Shown here: positions 16,320 through 24,979 of the stretch, piece by piece
Layout of the letters: each line of letters starts with the position of its first letter
How positions within the stretch are numbered: the first letter of the stretch is position 1
Assembly (NCBI RefSeq): GCF_024758505.1
Contig: NZ_CP077970.1
Location: forward strand, 2,108,001-2,172,000
Source: Bradyrhizobium arachidis
Lineage (GTDB): Bacteria; Pseudomonadota; Alphaproteobacteria; Rhizobiales; Xanthobacteraceae
DNA: 64,000 nucleotides
Direction: 5' to 3'
Translations under genes and position numbers: made by a program
The notes under the pieces: model-generated
Databases searched by the model: none
What the model was told of the DNA's origin: nothing
What the model saw: only the letters and a program-made list of their open reading frames with translations

Positions 16320-17678
16320 ATGCGAAGATTCAAATGGTTGAACGGCTCGGCGGCGTCGGCGGTCCTCGGGGCTGCGCTGCTGGGACTATTCGGTGGCGGA
16401 CAGGCGGCAGCCCAGAGCAAGCAGCTCACGCTGTGCTGGGCGGCATGGGACCCGGCCAATGCCCTGGTCGAACTGGGCAAGGACTTCACCAAGCAATCCG
16501 GCATCGAGATGAAATACGAGTTCGTCCCCTGGACGAGCTATGCCGATCGCTTCCTCAACGAGCTCAACTCCCACGGCAAGCTCTGCGACCTCATCATCGG
16601 CGACAGCCAGTGGATCGGCGGCGCCGCCGAGAACAAATGGTACGTCAAGCTGAACGACTTCTTCGCCAAGGAGAAGATCTCGATGGACGATTTCGTCCCG
16701 GCGACGGTCGTCGGCTACTCGCAGTGGCCGAAGGGATCGCCGAACTACTGGGCGCTGCCGGCGATGGCCGATGCGGTGGGCTGGACCTATCGCAAGGACT
16801 GGTTCTCGCGGCCCGAAATCCAGTCGGCCTTCAAGGCCAAGTACGGCCGCGACCTGGCGCCGCCGAAAACCTATGACGAGCTGAAGCAGGTCGCGGAATT
16901 TTTCCAGGGCCGCGAAATCGATGGCAAGAAAGTCTACGGCGCCTACATCTTCACCGAGCGCGGCTCCGAAGGCATCACCATGGGCGTGACCAACGTGCTC
17001 TACAATTACGGCTTCAGCTACGACAATCCGAAGAAGCCGTACCAGATGCAGGGCGTCGTCAACTCGGCCGACGCAGCCAAGGGGCTCGAGTTCTACAAGG
17101 AGCTCTACAAGTGCTGCACGGCTCCGGGCATGACCAATGCCTACATGCAGGAAGGGCTCGACGCCTTCAAGTCCGGCCAGGTGGCGATGCAGATGAACTG
17201 GTTCGCCTTCTTCCCCGGCCTCTACAAGGACCCGAATGTCGGCGGCGACAAGATCGGCTTCTTCGTCAATCCGGCCGGCCCGAACGGACACTTCACCCAG
17301 CTCGGCGGGCAGGGCATCTCGGTCGTTGCGACCTCCGAGCGCAAGGACGACGCGCTCGCCTACATCAAATGGTTCGCGCAGCCCGCCGTGCAGCAGAAAT
17401 GGTGGCAGCTCGGCGGCTACTCGGCGCTGAAGGCGGTGGTCGATGCGCCCGACTTCCCGAAGAGCGCGGCGTTTGCCCCGCAATTCCTGGAGTCGATGGG
17501 CATCGTCAAGGACTTCTGGGCCGAGCCGTCCTACGCGCAACTGCTGCTCGACATGCAGAAGCGTGTGCATGACTACGTCGTGGCCGACAAGGGCACGTCG
17601 CAGCAGGCGCTCGACCTCCTGGTCAAGGACTGGACCAAGGTCTTCAAGGAGCAGGGCAAGCAGGTCGCCTCGCAGTAA
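16320..17678 (+). CDS. ABC transporter sugar/polyol-binding protein (family 1 extracellular SBP)
   Basis: The 452-residue protein has a signal peptide ending near GGQAAAQ (~33) and the MalE/UgpB-like fold: LTLCWAAWDPANALVELGKDF, then CDLIIGDSQWIGGAAENKWYVKL (part), ALPAMADAVGWTYRKDWF, and a C-terminal GGYSALKAVVDAPDF segment. ATG 16320 is preceded by GAGAGAGGAAACAG; longer in-frame reading upstream is leader without signal. It is first gene of a twelve-gene operon. The sequence does not reveal the ligand; the downstream dihydroxyacetone kinase genes suggest a polyol or ketose. Confidence 0.9.
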   Translation: MRRFKWLNGSAASAVLGAALLGLFGGGQAAAQSKQLTLCWAAWDPANALVELGKDFTKQSGIEMKYEFVPWTSYADRFLNELNSHGKLCDLIIGDSQWIGGAAENKWYVKLNDFFAKEKISMDDFVPATVVGYSQWPKGSPNYWALPAMADAVGWTYRKDWFSRPEIQSAFKAKYGRDLAPPKTYDELKQVAEFFQGREIDGKKVYGAYIFTERGSEGITMGVTNVLYNYGFSYDNPKKPYQMQGVVNSADAAKGLEFYKELYKCCTAPGMTNAYMQEGLDAFKSGQVAMQMNWFAFFPGLYKDPNVGGDKIGFFVNPAGPNGHFTQLGGQGISVVATSERKDDALAYIKWFAQPAVQQKWWQLGGYSALKAVVDAPDFPKSAAFAPQFLESMGIVKDFWAEPSYAQLLLDMQKRVHDYVVADKGTSQQALDLLVKDWTKVFKEQGKQVASQ

Positions 17679-17746
17679 ACACTCGAACTTCATCAACCGA
17701 ACTGGTTTCCCCGGGCTCGCCTCGGGGAGACCGCCCCAGCAAGCCG

Positions 17747-18721
17747 ATGGACAAGATGACCACCATCTCTCAACCCGATGATGCTACGATCGCCGGCATG
17801 AGCGAGCCCACGAGATCTCGCGCCACGCGCCGCGTCCGCGGCTTGTCGGACCGGACCATCGCATGGCTGTTCGTCGCGCCGACCATCGCGCTGCTGCTCG
17901 CCATTAACATCTTCCCGCTGATCTGGATGATCCGGCTGTCCTTCACCAGCCTCAACCTCAGCATGTCCTATCTGCCGCTGCGGTTCGTCGGGCTGGACAA
18001 TTTCACCGACATCCTCAGCGACGAGGACGTCTGGTTCCGGCTGCAGACCACGGCGCAGTTCGTGATCTCGTCGGTGACGCTCCAGGTCATCATCGGCTTT
18101 GGCCTCGCGCTCCTGATCAACCGCCAGTTCCGCGGTCACAGCTTCTGGACTACGATCATCCTGCTGCCGATGATGCTGTCGCCGGCGGTGGTCGGCAACT
18201 TCTGGACGCTGCTGCTCCAGCCGCAGATCGGCCCGTTCAACTATCTGATCAGCCTGTTCACCGGCGTGCCGCCGAGCTCGTTCAGCATGACCGGGCAGGT
18301 CGCGCTCGCGCCCTGGACCATCGTGCTGGTCGATACCTGGATGTGGGCGCCCTACGTCATGCTGATCTGCCTCGCCGGGCTGCGCTCCATTCCCGACTAC
18401 ATCTACGAGGCCGCTGAAGTCGATCGCGCCTCGGCTTGGCGGCAATTCTGGTCGATCACGCTGCCGATGGCGGTGCCCTTCCTGATGCTTGCGGTGCTGT
18501 TCCGCGCCATCGAGAATTTCAAGATGTTCGACATGGTCAATCTGCTGACGTCAGGTGGGCCGGGGTCGACCACCGAGCTGGTGTCGATCACGCTCAAGCG
18601 CGCCGCGTTCGAGAAATGGCGCACCGGCTATTCCAGCGCGCTCGCCATCATTTTGTTCGTGACCGTGTTCGGGGCGGCCAACATCTACGTCAAAGCGCTC
18701 AACAAGGTGAAGCAACGATGA
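17747..18721 (+). CDS. ABC transporter permease, MalF/UgpA-type
   Basis: The 324-residue protein has six predicted membrane helices, the first at ~43-65 (IAWLFVAPTIALLLAINIFPL), and the cytoplasmic EAA loop IYEAAEVDRASAWRQFWSIT (~220-240) that contacts the ATPase. The N-terminal ~40 residues are polar. It lies 68 nt after the binding-protein gene, and its stop overlaps the next permease start as ATGA. It forms the channel heterodimer with the next gene product. Confidence 0.92.
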   Translation: MDKMTTISQPDDATIAGMSEPTRSRATRRVRGLSDRTIAWLFVAPTIALLLAINIFPLIWMIRLSFTSLNLSMSYLPLRFVGLDNFTDILSDEDVWFRLQTTAQFVISSVTLQVIIGFGLALLINRQFRGHSFWTTIILLPMMLSPAVVGNFWTLLLQPQIGPFNYLISLFTGVPPSSFSMTGQVALAPWTIVLVDTWMWAPYVMLICLAGLRSIPDYIYEAAEVDRASAWRQFWSITLPMAVPFLMLAVLFRAIENFKMFDMVNLLTSGGPGSTTELVSITLKRAAFEKWRTGYSSALAIILFVTVFGAANIYVKALNKVKQR

Positions 18722-19680
18722 CATCAGCCGTCGCCAAATCCACCGCGCACTCCATCGTCGAAGCCTCGCCGCGTTCGAAGGCGGTCGCCAGCGCTCTCGT
18801 CATCCTCTACGCCGTGATCACGATCCTGCCGCTGCTCTGGATTGTCGCCACCGCCTTCAAGTCGCAGAGTGACGCCATTGCCTATCCGCCAAAGGTGATC
18901 TTTGAGCCGACGCTCGAAGGGTATGTGAACCTGTTCACGGTGCGTACCCGCCAGACACCGGACTTCATCGCAAAGCTGCCGCCGCCGGAGACCTGGTACG
19001 ACAAGCTGGTGCGCGAGCGCGACATGGTCATCGCCGGTCCGTCGAAGGTGGTGCCGCGCTTCGTCAACTCGCTGATCATCGGTTTCGGCTCGACGTTCCT
19101 CGCCGTCTTCCTCGGCACGCTGGCTGCCTACGCCTTCTCGCGCTTCCGCATTCCCTTGGCCGACGATCTCCTTTTCTTCATCCTCTCGACGCGCATGATG
19201 CCGCCGGTCGCGGTCGCGATCCCGATCTATCTGATGTACCGGCAGCTCAACCTGACCGACACCAGGCTCGGCATGATCCTGCTCTACACCGCCGTCAACG
19301 TCTCGCTCGCGGTCTGGCTGCTCAAGGGCTTTATCGACGAGATCCCGCGCGAGTATGAGGAGGCGGCGCTGGTCGACGGCTATACGCGGCTCCAGGCCCT
19401 GCGCAAGGTGGTATTGCCGCAGGCCGTCACGGGGATCGCTGCGACCGCGATCTTCTGCCTGATCTTCTCGTGGAACGAATATGCGTTCGCGGTCCTGCTG
19501 ACTAGCGGTGAAGCGCAGACCATGCCGCCCTTCATCCCCTTCATCATCGGCGAAGGCGGGCAGGATTGGCCGGCCGTTGCAGCTGCGACCACGCTGTTCG
19601 TCGTCCCGATCGTCCTGTTCACCGTGCTGTTGCGCAAGCATCTGTTGCGCGGCATCACCTTCGGAGCGGTGCGCAAATGA
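18718..19680 (+). CDS. ABC transporter permease, MalG/UgpE-type
   Basis: The 320-residue permease has a first helix at ~22-42 (ALVILYAVITILPLLWIVA), the MalG-type features FILSTRMMPPVAVAIPIYL and the EAA loop EYEEAALVDGYTRLQALRKV (~210-230). Compared with a minimal MalG there is an extra periplasmic stretch after helix 1 (residues ~50-100), as in larger polyol/glycerol-type permeases. The start codon ATG 18718 overlaps the previous stop, and its own stop overlaps the next small gene (ATGA). The coupling indicates fixed stoichiometry. Confidence 0.92.
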   Translation: MTSAVAKSTAHSIVEASPRSKAVASALVILYAVITILPLLWIVATAFKSQSDAIAYPPKVIFEPTLEGYVNLFTVRTRQTPDFIAKLPPPETWYDKLVRERDMVIAGPSKVVPRFVNSLIIGFGSTFLAVFLGTLAAYAFSRFRIPLADDLLFFILSTRMMPPVAVAIPIYLMYRQLNLTDTRLGMILLYTAVNVSLAVWLLKGFIDEIPREYEEAALVDGYTRLQALRKVVLPQAVTGIAATAIFCLIFSWNEYAFAVLLTSGEAQTMPPFIPFIIGEGGQDWPAVAAATTLFVVPIVLFTVLLRKHLLRGITFGAVRK

Positions 19681-19877
19681 GCACGTCAGCAATTGCAAAG
19701 CATGGCATCTCCCGCTGGTTCCGTCGCGGACCCTGGGAGGCCGGTGCGATGACCCTGATCGGCGGCGGCATCATCATGCTGGTGCAGCCCGTCTCGATCG
19801 ATCTCTACAGTTATTCCTTCGTGACGATCCTCGCCGGCACGGTCGGCTACGTCATCGTCAGCCATTTTCCGGAGTAG
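19677..19877 (+). CDS. Small membrane protein inside the ABC transporter operon, function unknown
   Basis: The 66-residue protein has two hydrophobic segments: WEAGAMTLIGGGIIMLVQPV (~20-39) and YSFVTILAGTVGYVIVSHF (~46-64). It starts within the permease stop (ATGA) and ends 7 nt before the first ATPase gene, so it is translated with the transporter. No family was recognised. Rhizobial glycerol ABC systems (GlpSTPQUV) also carry a small membrane protein of unknown role (GlpU) among the transporter genes; similarity in sequence was not evident, so the parallel is positional only. Confidence 0.75.
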   Translation: MSTSAIAKHGISRWFRRGPWEAGAMTLIGGGIIMLVQPVSIDLYSYSFVTILAGTVGYVIVSHFPE

Positions 19878-19884
19878 GGCGGTC

Positions 19885-20982
19885 ATGGCACAGATCCGCG
19901 TCGAGAACCTGCAAAAGTCGTTCGATCAGTTCACGGCCGTGCACGGCTCGAACTTCACCATCGACGACGGCACCTTCTTTGCGATGCTCGGGCCATCCGG
20001 CTGCGGCAAGACCACCACCTTGCGCATGATCGCCGGCCTCGAGCTGCCGACCGAAGGAAAAATCCTGCTCGACGGCGAGGACGTCACTTTCCGCCGCGCT
20101 GCCGCCCGCGACATCGCCTTCGTGTTTCAGCTCTTTGCTCTCTATCCGCACATGAACGTCGCCGAAAACATCGGCTTTCCCCTGAAGTGCCAGGGCATGG
20201 GCCGCTCCGAAATCCGCCAGCTCGTACAGGAGACCGCAAAGCTCCTGCGGATCGAGCATCTCTTGTCGAGCAAGACATCAAAGCTTTCGGGCGGCGACCG
20301 CCAGCGCGTCGCGCTCGGCCGTGCCATGGTGCGGCGGCCAAAAGCGTTTCTGATGGATGAGCCCTTGGGCGCGCTCGATGCCGAGTTTCGCCATCTGATG
20401 TGCGGCGAGCTGCGCGACCTGCACGATCGCATCGGCGCCACCACGGTCTATGTGACGCACGACCAGCTCGAGGCGATGTCGATGGCCGATCAGATCGCGG
20501 TCATGAACAAGGGCCGTGTCGAGCAGATCGGCTCGCCGCAGGAGATCTACGACCGTCCCGCGAGCATGTTCGTCGCTGACTTCATCGGCTCGCCGCCGAT
20601 GAACTTTTTGCGCTTCGAGGGTGGTCTCAAGTCCGGCGATCGCACGATCGACTTTCATGACGCGCGGATCGCGGTACCGGAAATCCGTGAGGATCGCGCG
20701 AGTGCGCCGCTGGCGTTCGGAATTCGCCCGGAGCATATCCGCTTTGCCGATACAGCAGCCGTGCGCGGCGAGGTGTTCGGCGCCGAATATCTCGGCACCA
20801 CGCAGATCGTCACCGTCGACACGGCGCATGGCCGCCTCGCGGCGCGGCTGCCCTCCAGCGCGTCGGTGCGGATCGGCGAGCGGGTGGGGCTCGAATTTCG
20901 CGCCGAGCGGGTCTCGTTGTTCGATGTCGGCAGCGGGCTGGCGATCCGGACCGCCAATGAGGGGAATGCGCGCCATGGCTGA
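19885..20982 (+). CDS. ABC transporter ATPase (MalK/UgpC-type), first of two
   Basis: The 365-residue protein has Walker A GPSGCGKTTT (~36-45), a Q-loop in AFVFQLFALYPHM, signature LSGGDRQRVALGRA (Asp replaces the usual Gln after LSGG), Walker B FLMDEPLGALD and switch His in VYVTHDQLEAM, followed by a TOBE-type regulatory domain (FGIRPEHIRFAD). All catalytic residues appear intact. It is followed by a second, different ATPase, so the transporter probably uses an ATPase heterodimer, as in rhizobial glycerol systems. Confidence 0.9.
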   Translation: MAQIRVENLQKSFDQFTAVHGSNFTIDDGTFFAMLGPSGCGKTTTLRMIAGLELPTEGKILLDGEDVTFRRAAARDIAFVFQLFALYPHMNVAENIGFPLKCQGMGRSEIRQLVQETAKLLRIEHLLSSKTSKLSGGDRQRVALGRAMVRRPKAFLMDEPLGALDAEFRHLMCGELRDLHDRIGATTVYVTHDQLEAMSMADQIAVMNKGRVEQIGSPQEIYDRPASMFVADFIGSPPMNFLRFEGGLKSGDRTIDFHDARIAVPEIREDRASAPLAFGIRPEHIRFADTAAVRGEVFGAEYLGTTQIVTVDTAHGRLAARLPSSASVRIGERVGLEFRAERVSLFDVGSGLAIRTANEGNARHG

Positions 20983-22000
20983 CGTCGCCTTACGCAATAT
21001 CAGCAAGCGCTTCGGCGCGACGGAGGCCGTGCGCGAGCTGTCGCTCACGATCAACGACGGCGAGTTCCTCGTCCTGCTCGGGCCGAGCGGCGCCGGCAAG
21101 ACCACGACACTGCGGCTGATCACCGGGTTGGAAAAGCCCGACGCCGGCTCGGTCATGATAGACGGCCGCGACGTCACCCAGGATCCGCCGGGATCGCGCG
21201 ACATCGCCTTCGTGTTCCAGCAATATTCGCTGTATCCGCATCTCTCGGTCTACGACAATCTGGCGTTCCCGTTGCGCTCGCCGGCTCGGCGCGTGCCGGA
21301 GCCGATCATCCGCAAGCGCGTCGAGCAGACTGCGGACCTCTTGCACATCGCCAGCAAGCTGAACAACCGCGCGACCCGCCTGTCCGGCGGCGAGATGCAG
21401 CGCGTCGCCATCGGCCGCGCGCTGGTCCGCGATCCCTCGATCTATCTGATGGACGAGCCGCTCTCCTCGCTCGATGCTAAACTGCGCGCCGAACTCCGGC
21501 TCGAGCTCAAGCGCATCCAGCTCGAGCTTGGCTCCACCATTCTCTACGTCACCCACGACCAGGTCGAAGCCATGACGATGGCGTCGCGAATCGGCGTGAT
21601 CAGGGACGGTCGGCTCCTGCAACTCGGCACGCCCCGTGAGATCTACGAAAGTCCGGCCGATAGCTACGTCGCCTCGCGCCTCGGCACGCCGCAGATCAAC
21701 TTCCTGTCCGCGGGCCTCTTGTCGGACGTGCCGGTGCCGCCGGGAACGGAGACGGTCGGCATCCGCACCGAGCACCTGCGCCTCGCCGCGCGCAATGGGG
21801 GAGGGATGATCGGCCGCATCCACCGCGTCGAGCACCTCGGCGAGCAGAATCACGTTCACCTGGACTATAAGGGTAAGATGCTGGTGACGCTCGCGGATCC
21901 GCATCAGCCGCTTCACGCCGGCCAGGAGGTCGAATTGCACCTTCAGAATCCGCTCTGTTTCGACCGCGCGGGGCAACGCCTTCCCGCGATGGCTCATTAA
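20975..22000 (+). CDS. ABC transporter ATPase (MalK/UgpC-type), second of two
   Basis: The 341-residue protein has Walker A GPSGAGKTTT, Q-loop FVFQQYSLYPHL, signature LSGGEMQRVAIGRA, Walker B YLMDEPLSSLD, switch His YVTHDQVEAM and a shorter C-terminal TOBE region (VGIRTEHLRLAARN). It overlaps the first ATPase gene by 8 nt. An in-frame ATG at 20966 is an alternative start. It diverges clearly from the first ATPase, so this is not a recent duplication; the pair likely forms an asymmetric nucleotide-binding dimer. Confidence 0.9.
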   Translation: MADVALRNISKRFGATEAVRELSLTINDGEFLVLLGPSGAGKTTTLRLITGLEKPDAGSVMIDGRDVTQDPPGSRDIAFVFQQYSLYPHLSVYDNLAFPLRSPARRVPEPIIRKRVEQTADLLHIASKLNNRATRLSGGEMQRVAIGRALVRDPSIYLMDEPLSSLDAKLRAELRLELKRIQLELGSTILYVTHDQVEAMTMASRIGVIRDGRLLQLGTPREIYESPADSYVASRLGTPQINFLSAGLLSDVPVPPGTETVGIRTEHLRLAARNGGGMIGRIHRVEHLGEQNHVHLDYKGKMLVTLADPHQPLHAGQEVELHLQNPLCFDRAGQRLPAMAH

Positions 22001-22014
22001 GAGGATCAAACGCG

Positions 22015-22638
22015 ATGTCTCTGCAACCCGAGACGTTCAAGTCGCTGGTGAAGGTGGCCGCCGAGCAGGTCATCTCCTGCGCGCCGGAGCTCACGAGCCT
22101 CGATCAGGCGATCGGCGACGGCGATCACGGCATCAACATGAAGCGCGGTTTCGAGGCCGTGCTTGGCAAGCTCGATACGATCTCGGCGCAGCCGCTCGAC
22201 GAGGCGCTGAAGACGATCGGCAAGACGCTAGTGATGACGGTCGGCGGAGCCTCCGGGCCGCTTTACGGCAGCTTCTTCCTGGCGGCGGGGGAGGCACTCT
22301 CGCACGACAAGCATCTGCCCGACGACCTCGCCGACGTGTTCGGCAGCGGCGTCAACGCGGTCAGCGCGCGCGGCCGCTCGCAGGCCGGCGAGAAGACGAT
22401 GCTCGACGTGCTCGTTCCCGTGCTGGAGACGCTGAAGACGGCGGCCGGCCAGCCGGATTTGATCGAGCGGGTGCGCATCACCGCAACTGAGGCGGTCGCG
22501 CGCACCGCGCCGATGCAGGCGACCAAGGGCCGGGCGTCGTTTCTCGGACCGCGCAGCGTCGGGCACGTCGATCCCGGCGCGCGATCGAGCTGCGTTCTCG
22601 TGCAGGCGGTCTGCGCGAGGCTGGAGGAACAGCAATGA
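22015..22638 (+). CDS. dhaL: Dihydroxyacetone kinase ADP-binding subunit DhaL
   Basis: The 207-residue protein shows the DhaL nucleotide/Mg site LDQAIGDGDHGINM (Asp30, 35, 37), the loop VGGASGPLYGSFF, and ARGRSQAGEKTMLDVL, plus the C-terminal GRASFLGPRSVGHVDPGA. In PTS-type kinases DhaL holds a bound ADP that is rephosphorylated by DhaM and transfers phosphate to dihydroxyacetone on DhaK. It begins 14 nt after the ATPase gene, and its stop overlaps dhaM (ATGA). Confidence 0.92.
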   Translation: MSLQPETFKSLVKVAAEQVISCAPELTSLDQAIGDGDHGINMKRGFEAVLGKLDTISAQPLDEALKTIGKTLVMTVGGASGPLYGSFFLAAGEALSHDKHLPDDLADVFGSGVNAVSARGRSQAGEKTMLDVLVPVLETLKTAAGQPDLIERVRITATEAVARTAPMQATKGRASFLGPRSVGHVDPGARSSCVLVQAVCARLEEQQ

Positions 22639-23027
22639 ATGACACTGTGGGCATCGTGATCGTCTCGCACTCGAAGGACATCGCGAAAGGCACCGCCGAC
22701 ATGGTGCGGCAGATGGTCGGCAGCGAGGTGAAGGTGGCGTTTTGCGGCGGCAATCCGGACGGCGGGTTGGGTACCAGCGTGCCCTCGATCATCGACGCCA
22801 TCAACGACGCCTGGTCCGCCAAGGGTGTTGCGATTTTGGTCGATCTTGGCGGCGCCGAGACCAACAGCGAGATGGCGGTCGAAATGCTGGAGCCTGTGCG
22901 GCGCGATCTCGTTGTCGTATGCAACGCGCCGATCGTCGAGGGCGCCGTGATGGCGGCGACCGAGGCGGCCGGCGGCAGCTCGCTGGCCCAGGTCAGGGCC
23001 GTGGCCGAGGAACTCTCTGCCGACTGA
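22635..23027 (+). CDS. dhaM: DhaM, single-domain EIIA-Man-like phosphotransfer subunit
   Basis: The 130-residue protein is only the EIIA (mannose-type) domain: VGIVIVSHSKDIAKG with phospho-acceptor His12, AFCGGNPDGGLGTS, AILVDLGGAETNSEMAVE and CNAPIVEGAV. In E. coli DhaM is a ~470-residue fusion with HPr- and EI-like domains; here those functions are separate downstream genes. It would pass phosphate from HPr to the ADP on DhaL. It overlaps dhaL by 4 nt. Confidence 0.92.
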   Translation: MNDTVGIVIVSHSKDIAKGTADMVRQMVGSEVKVAFCGGNPDGGLGTSVPSIIDAINDAWSAKGVAILVDLGGAETNSEMAVEMLEPVRRDLVVVCNAPIVEGAVMAATEAAGGSSLAQVRAVAEELSAD

Positions 23028-23052
23028 CAGGTCGGCGAAGCGATGATGGAAT

Positions 23053-23358
23053 ATGAGCATGCTCGATAAAGCGGACGGACAGATCTTCACCGGCAATGTG
23101 CGGTTGGTGCACGCTGTGGGCATGCATGCGCGGCCGGCGGTCAAGCTGACCAAGCTTGCAAAGAGGTTCCAGGCCCAGATTTCCGTCCGGGTCGCAGGCG
23201 CCGAGTGGATCAATGCCAAGAGCGTCGCCAAGATCATGGCGATGCGCGCGGCGCACGGCAGCACGATCGAGATCAAGGCGTCCGGCAGTGACGCAGAGGC
23301 CGCAATTGCCGCGCTGGTCAATCTGATCGCAACCGATTTTCCGGACGAGGTCTCGTAG
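23053..23358 (+). CDS. HPr-like phosphocarrier protein
   Basis: The 101-residue HPr-fold protein has the active-site loop AVGMHARPAVKLTKLA with His25, and the regulatory-site sequence NAKSVAKIMAM keeps a Ser (57) equivalent to Ser46 of classic HPr. It lies between dhaM and the Enzyme I gene and is followed by it after 1 nt. This position implies that it is dedicated to the dihydroxyacetone kinase relay. It is distinct in context from the nitrogen-PTS NPr, whose gene would be expected near ptsN or hprK. Confidence 0.9.
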   Translation: MSMLDKADGQIFTGNVRLVHAVGMHARPAVKLTKLAKRFQAQISVRVAGAEWINAKSVAKIMAMRAAHGSTIEIKASGSDAEAAIAALVNLIATDFPDEVS

Positions 23359-23359
23359 C

Positions 23360-24979
23360 ATGCAAGTCGGCGCTGCAGGACTGGCTTACCGCGGCAGGAC
23401 CGCCTCGATCGGTTTTGTCCATGGCCCCTTCGTCCGTGTCGATGTCGACACCAAGGACGCGCGGGTGGCCGGTACGCTGGTCGAAGAGGCGCTCGCCTTG
23501 CGCAACGCGATTGACGTGGCAAGCCGGCAGATCGCCGATCTCGCCGCGATCGCCGGAGGCGAAGCCGCGCAAATTCTCGAATTCCAGGTCGCGCTGCTCG
23601 ATGACGAGGATTTCCTCGAAGCGATTTTTGCCGCGATCGGCGATGGGGATGCTGCCGATGTCGCGTGGCGCTCAGCGCTCGACGGGCAGATCGCGGACTA
23701 CGATTCGGCTGAGGACGAATATCTGAAGGCACGCTCCTCCGACCTTGCTGACCTGCGCGACCGCGTCATCAACATTTTGCAGGGCGGCGAGGGCCAGGCG
23801 CCCAGGATTCCGGGCGGCGCCGTGGTCTGCGCCGACGATCTGCCGCCCTCGCGATTTCTGGAGATCGACTGGTCCGCCGGCGGCGGCCTGGCGCTGTTGC
23901 GCGGCAGCCCCACGAGCCATGTCGCGATGCTGGCACGGGCCAGGGGAATCCCCATGGTTGTGCAGCTCGGCACAATTCCCGAAATCGGTGCCACCGCGCT
24001 GCTCGACGGCGAAGGCGCAACCCTTGAGCTGGATCCCAGTGCCGAGCAGCTTCGCCTGTTCGAAGCGCGGCGCGAAAGCCATCGCAAGAGCCGCGCGTCA
24101 GCGCGCGCGATCCTGCGCCGGCCGACGGCGTCATGGCGCGGCGAGCGGATCAAGCTGTTGATCAACATCCAGAGCGTCGTCGACCTCGCACATGCGGACG
24201 CGCAGTATGCCGACGGCATCGGCCTGATGCGCACGGAATTCCTGCTGACAGACCGGGGCGGTCTGCCCGACGAGGAGGCGCAGTTCGGGGCATACGATGC
24301 GGTCTTGCGTTGGGCCGACCGGCGCCCGGTCACCATTCGCACGTTTGACGCCGGCGGCGACAAGCCGGTGTCCGGCTTCACGAGGGATGACGAAGCCAAT
24401 CCTTTCCTCGGGGTTCGCGGCCTGCGGCTCTGCCTTGCCCGGCCCGAGATTTTTGCCGTGCAGCTTCGTGCGCTGGCGCGCGCCGCCGTGCGAGGCAACC
24501 TCAAGGTCATGTTTCCGATGGTCACCTCGGCGGACGAGCTCGAGGCCGGACGGAAGCTGTTTGCCGACACCGTGCAGCGCTTGCAGGCCGAGGGCGTTGC
24601 CGCGATGCTCCCCGAGCTGGGAATCATGGTCGAAGTTCCCGCGGCGGCCCTGGCGATTGCGACGTTCAAGGCCGCCTTCTTCTCGATCGGCTCGAACGAT
24701 CTCGCGCAATATGTCCTTGCCTGCGATCGTTCCAACGGAGCTCTCGCCCCCTTGATGGATCCCCTACATCCGGCCGTGCTCGAACTGATCGCGCGCACCG
24801 CCGAGCACGGCCGCCGCGCCGGCGTCAGTGTCAGCCTGTGCGGCGACATGGCAAGCGACCCGCGCTGTCTCCCCGCCTTGCTGAACTGCGGCTTGCGGGA
24901 GCTGTCGGTCAATGCCTCCGCGCTCGCGCAGATCAAGCAGACCATCGACCGTCTCAGCAGCGGAGGCGGGCTTGGCTGA
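23360..24979 (+). CDS. PTS Enzyme I (phosphoenolpyruvate-protein phosphotransferase)
   Basis: The 539-residue protein has the Enzyme I order: an N-terminal HPr-binding helical domain, the phosphohistidine loop LLRGSPTSHVAMLARARG with His187, and a PEP-binding barrel with GIGLMRTEFLL, TIRTFDAGGDKP, FLGVRGLRLCLARPEIF, MVEVPAAALAI, SIGSNDLAQYVLACDR and VSLCGDMAS. It would autophosphorylate from PEP and charge the neighbouring HPr. No GAF domain is present, so it is not the nitrogen-PTS PtsP. It is a little shorter than the usual ~575 residues. Its end overlaps the next gene. Confidence 0.92.
   Translation: MQVGAAGLAYRGRTASIGFVHGPFVRVDVDTKDARVAGTLVEEALALRNAIDVASRQIADLAAIAGGEAAQILEFQVALLDDEDFLEAIFAAIGDGDAADVAWRSALDGQIADYDSAEDEYLKARSSDLADLRDRVINILQGGEGQAPRIPGGAVVCADDLPPSRFLEIDWSAGGGLALLRGSPTSHVAMLARARGIPMVVQLGTIPEIGATALLDGEGATLELDPSAEQLRLFEARRESHRKSRASARAILRRPTASWRGERIKLLINIQSVVDLAHADAQYADGIGLMRTEFLLTDRGGLPDEEAQFGAYDAVLRWADRRPVTIRTFDAGGDKPVSGFTRDDEANPFLGVRGLRLCLARPEIFAVQLRALARAAVRGNLKVMFPMVTSADELEAGRKLFADTVQRLQAEGVAAMLPELGIMVEVPAAALAIATFKAAFFSIGSNDLAQYVLACDRSNGALAPLMDPLHPAVLELIARTAEHGRRAGVSVSLCGDMASDPRCLPALLNCGLRELSVNASALAQIKQTIDRLSSGGGLG

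Noticed and set aside
18724..19698. Long minus-strand frame opposite the second permease
   Set aside because: Asp/Arg/Gln-rich and antisense to a conserved permease; no start site.
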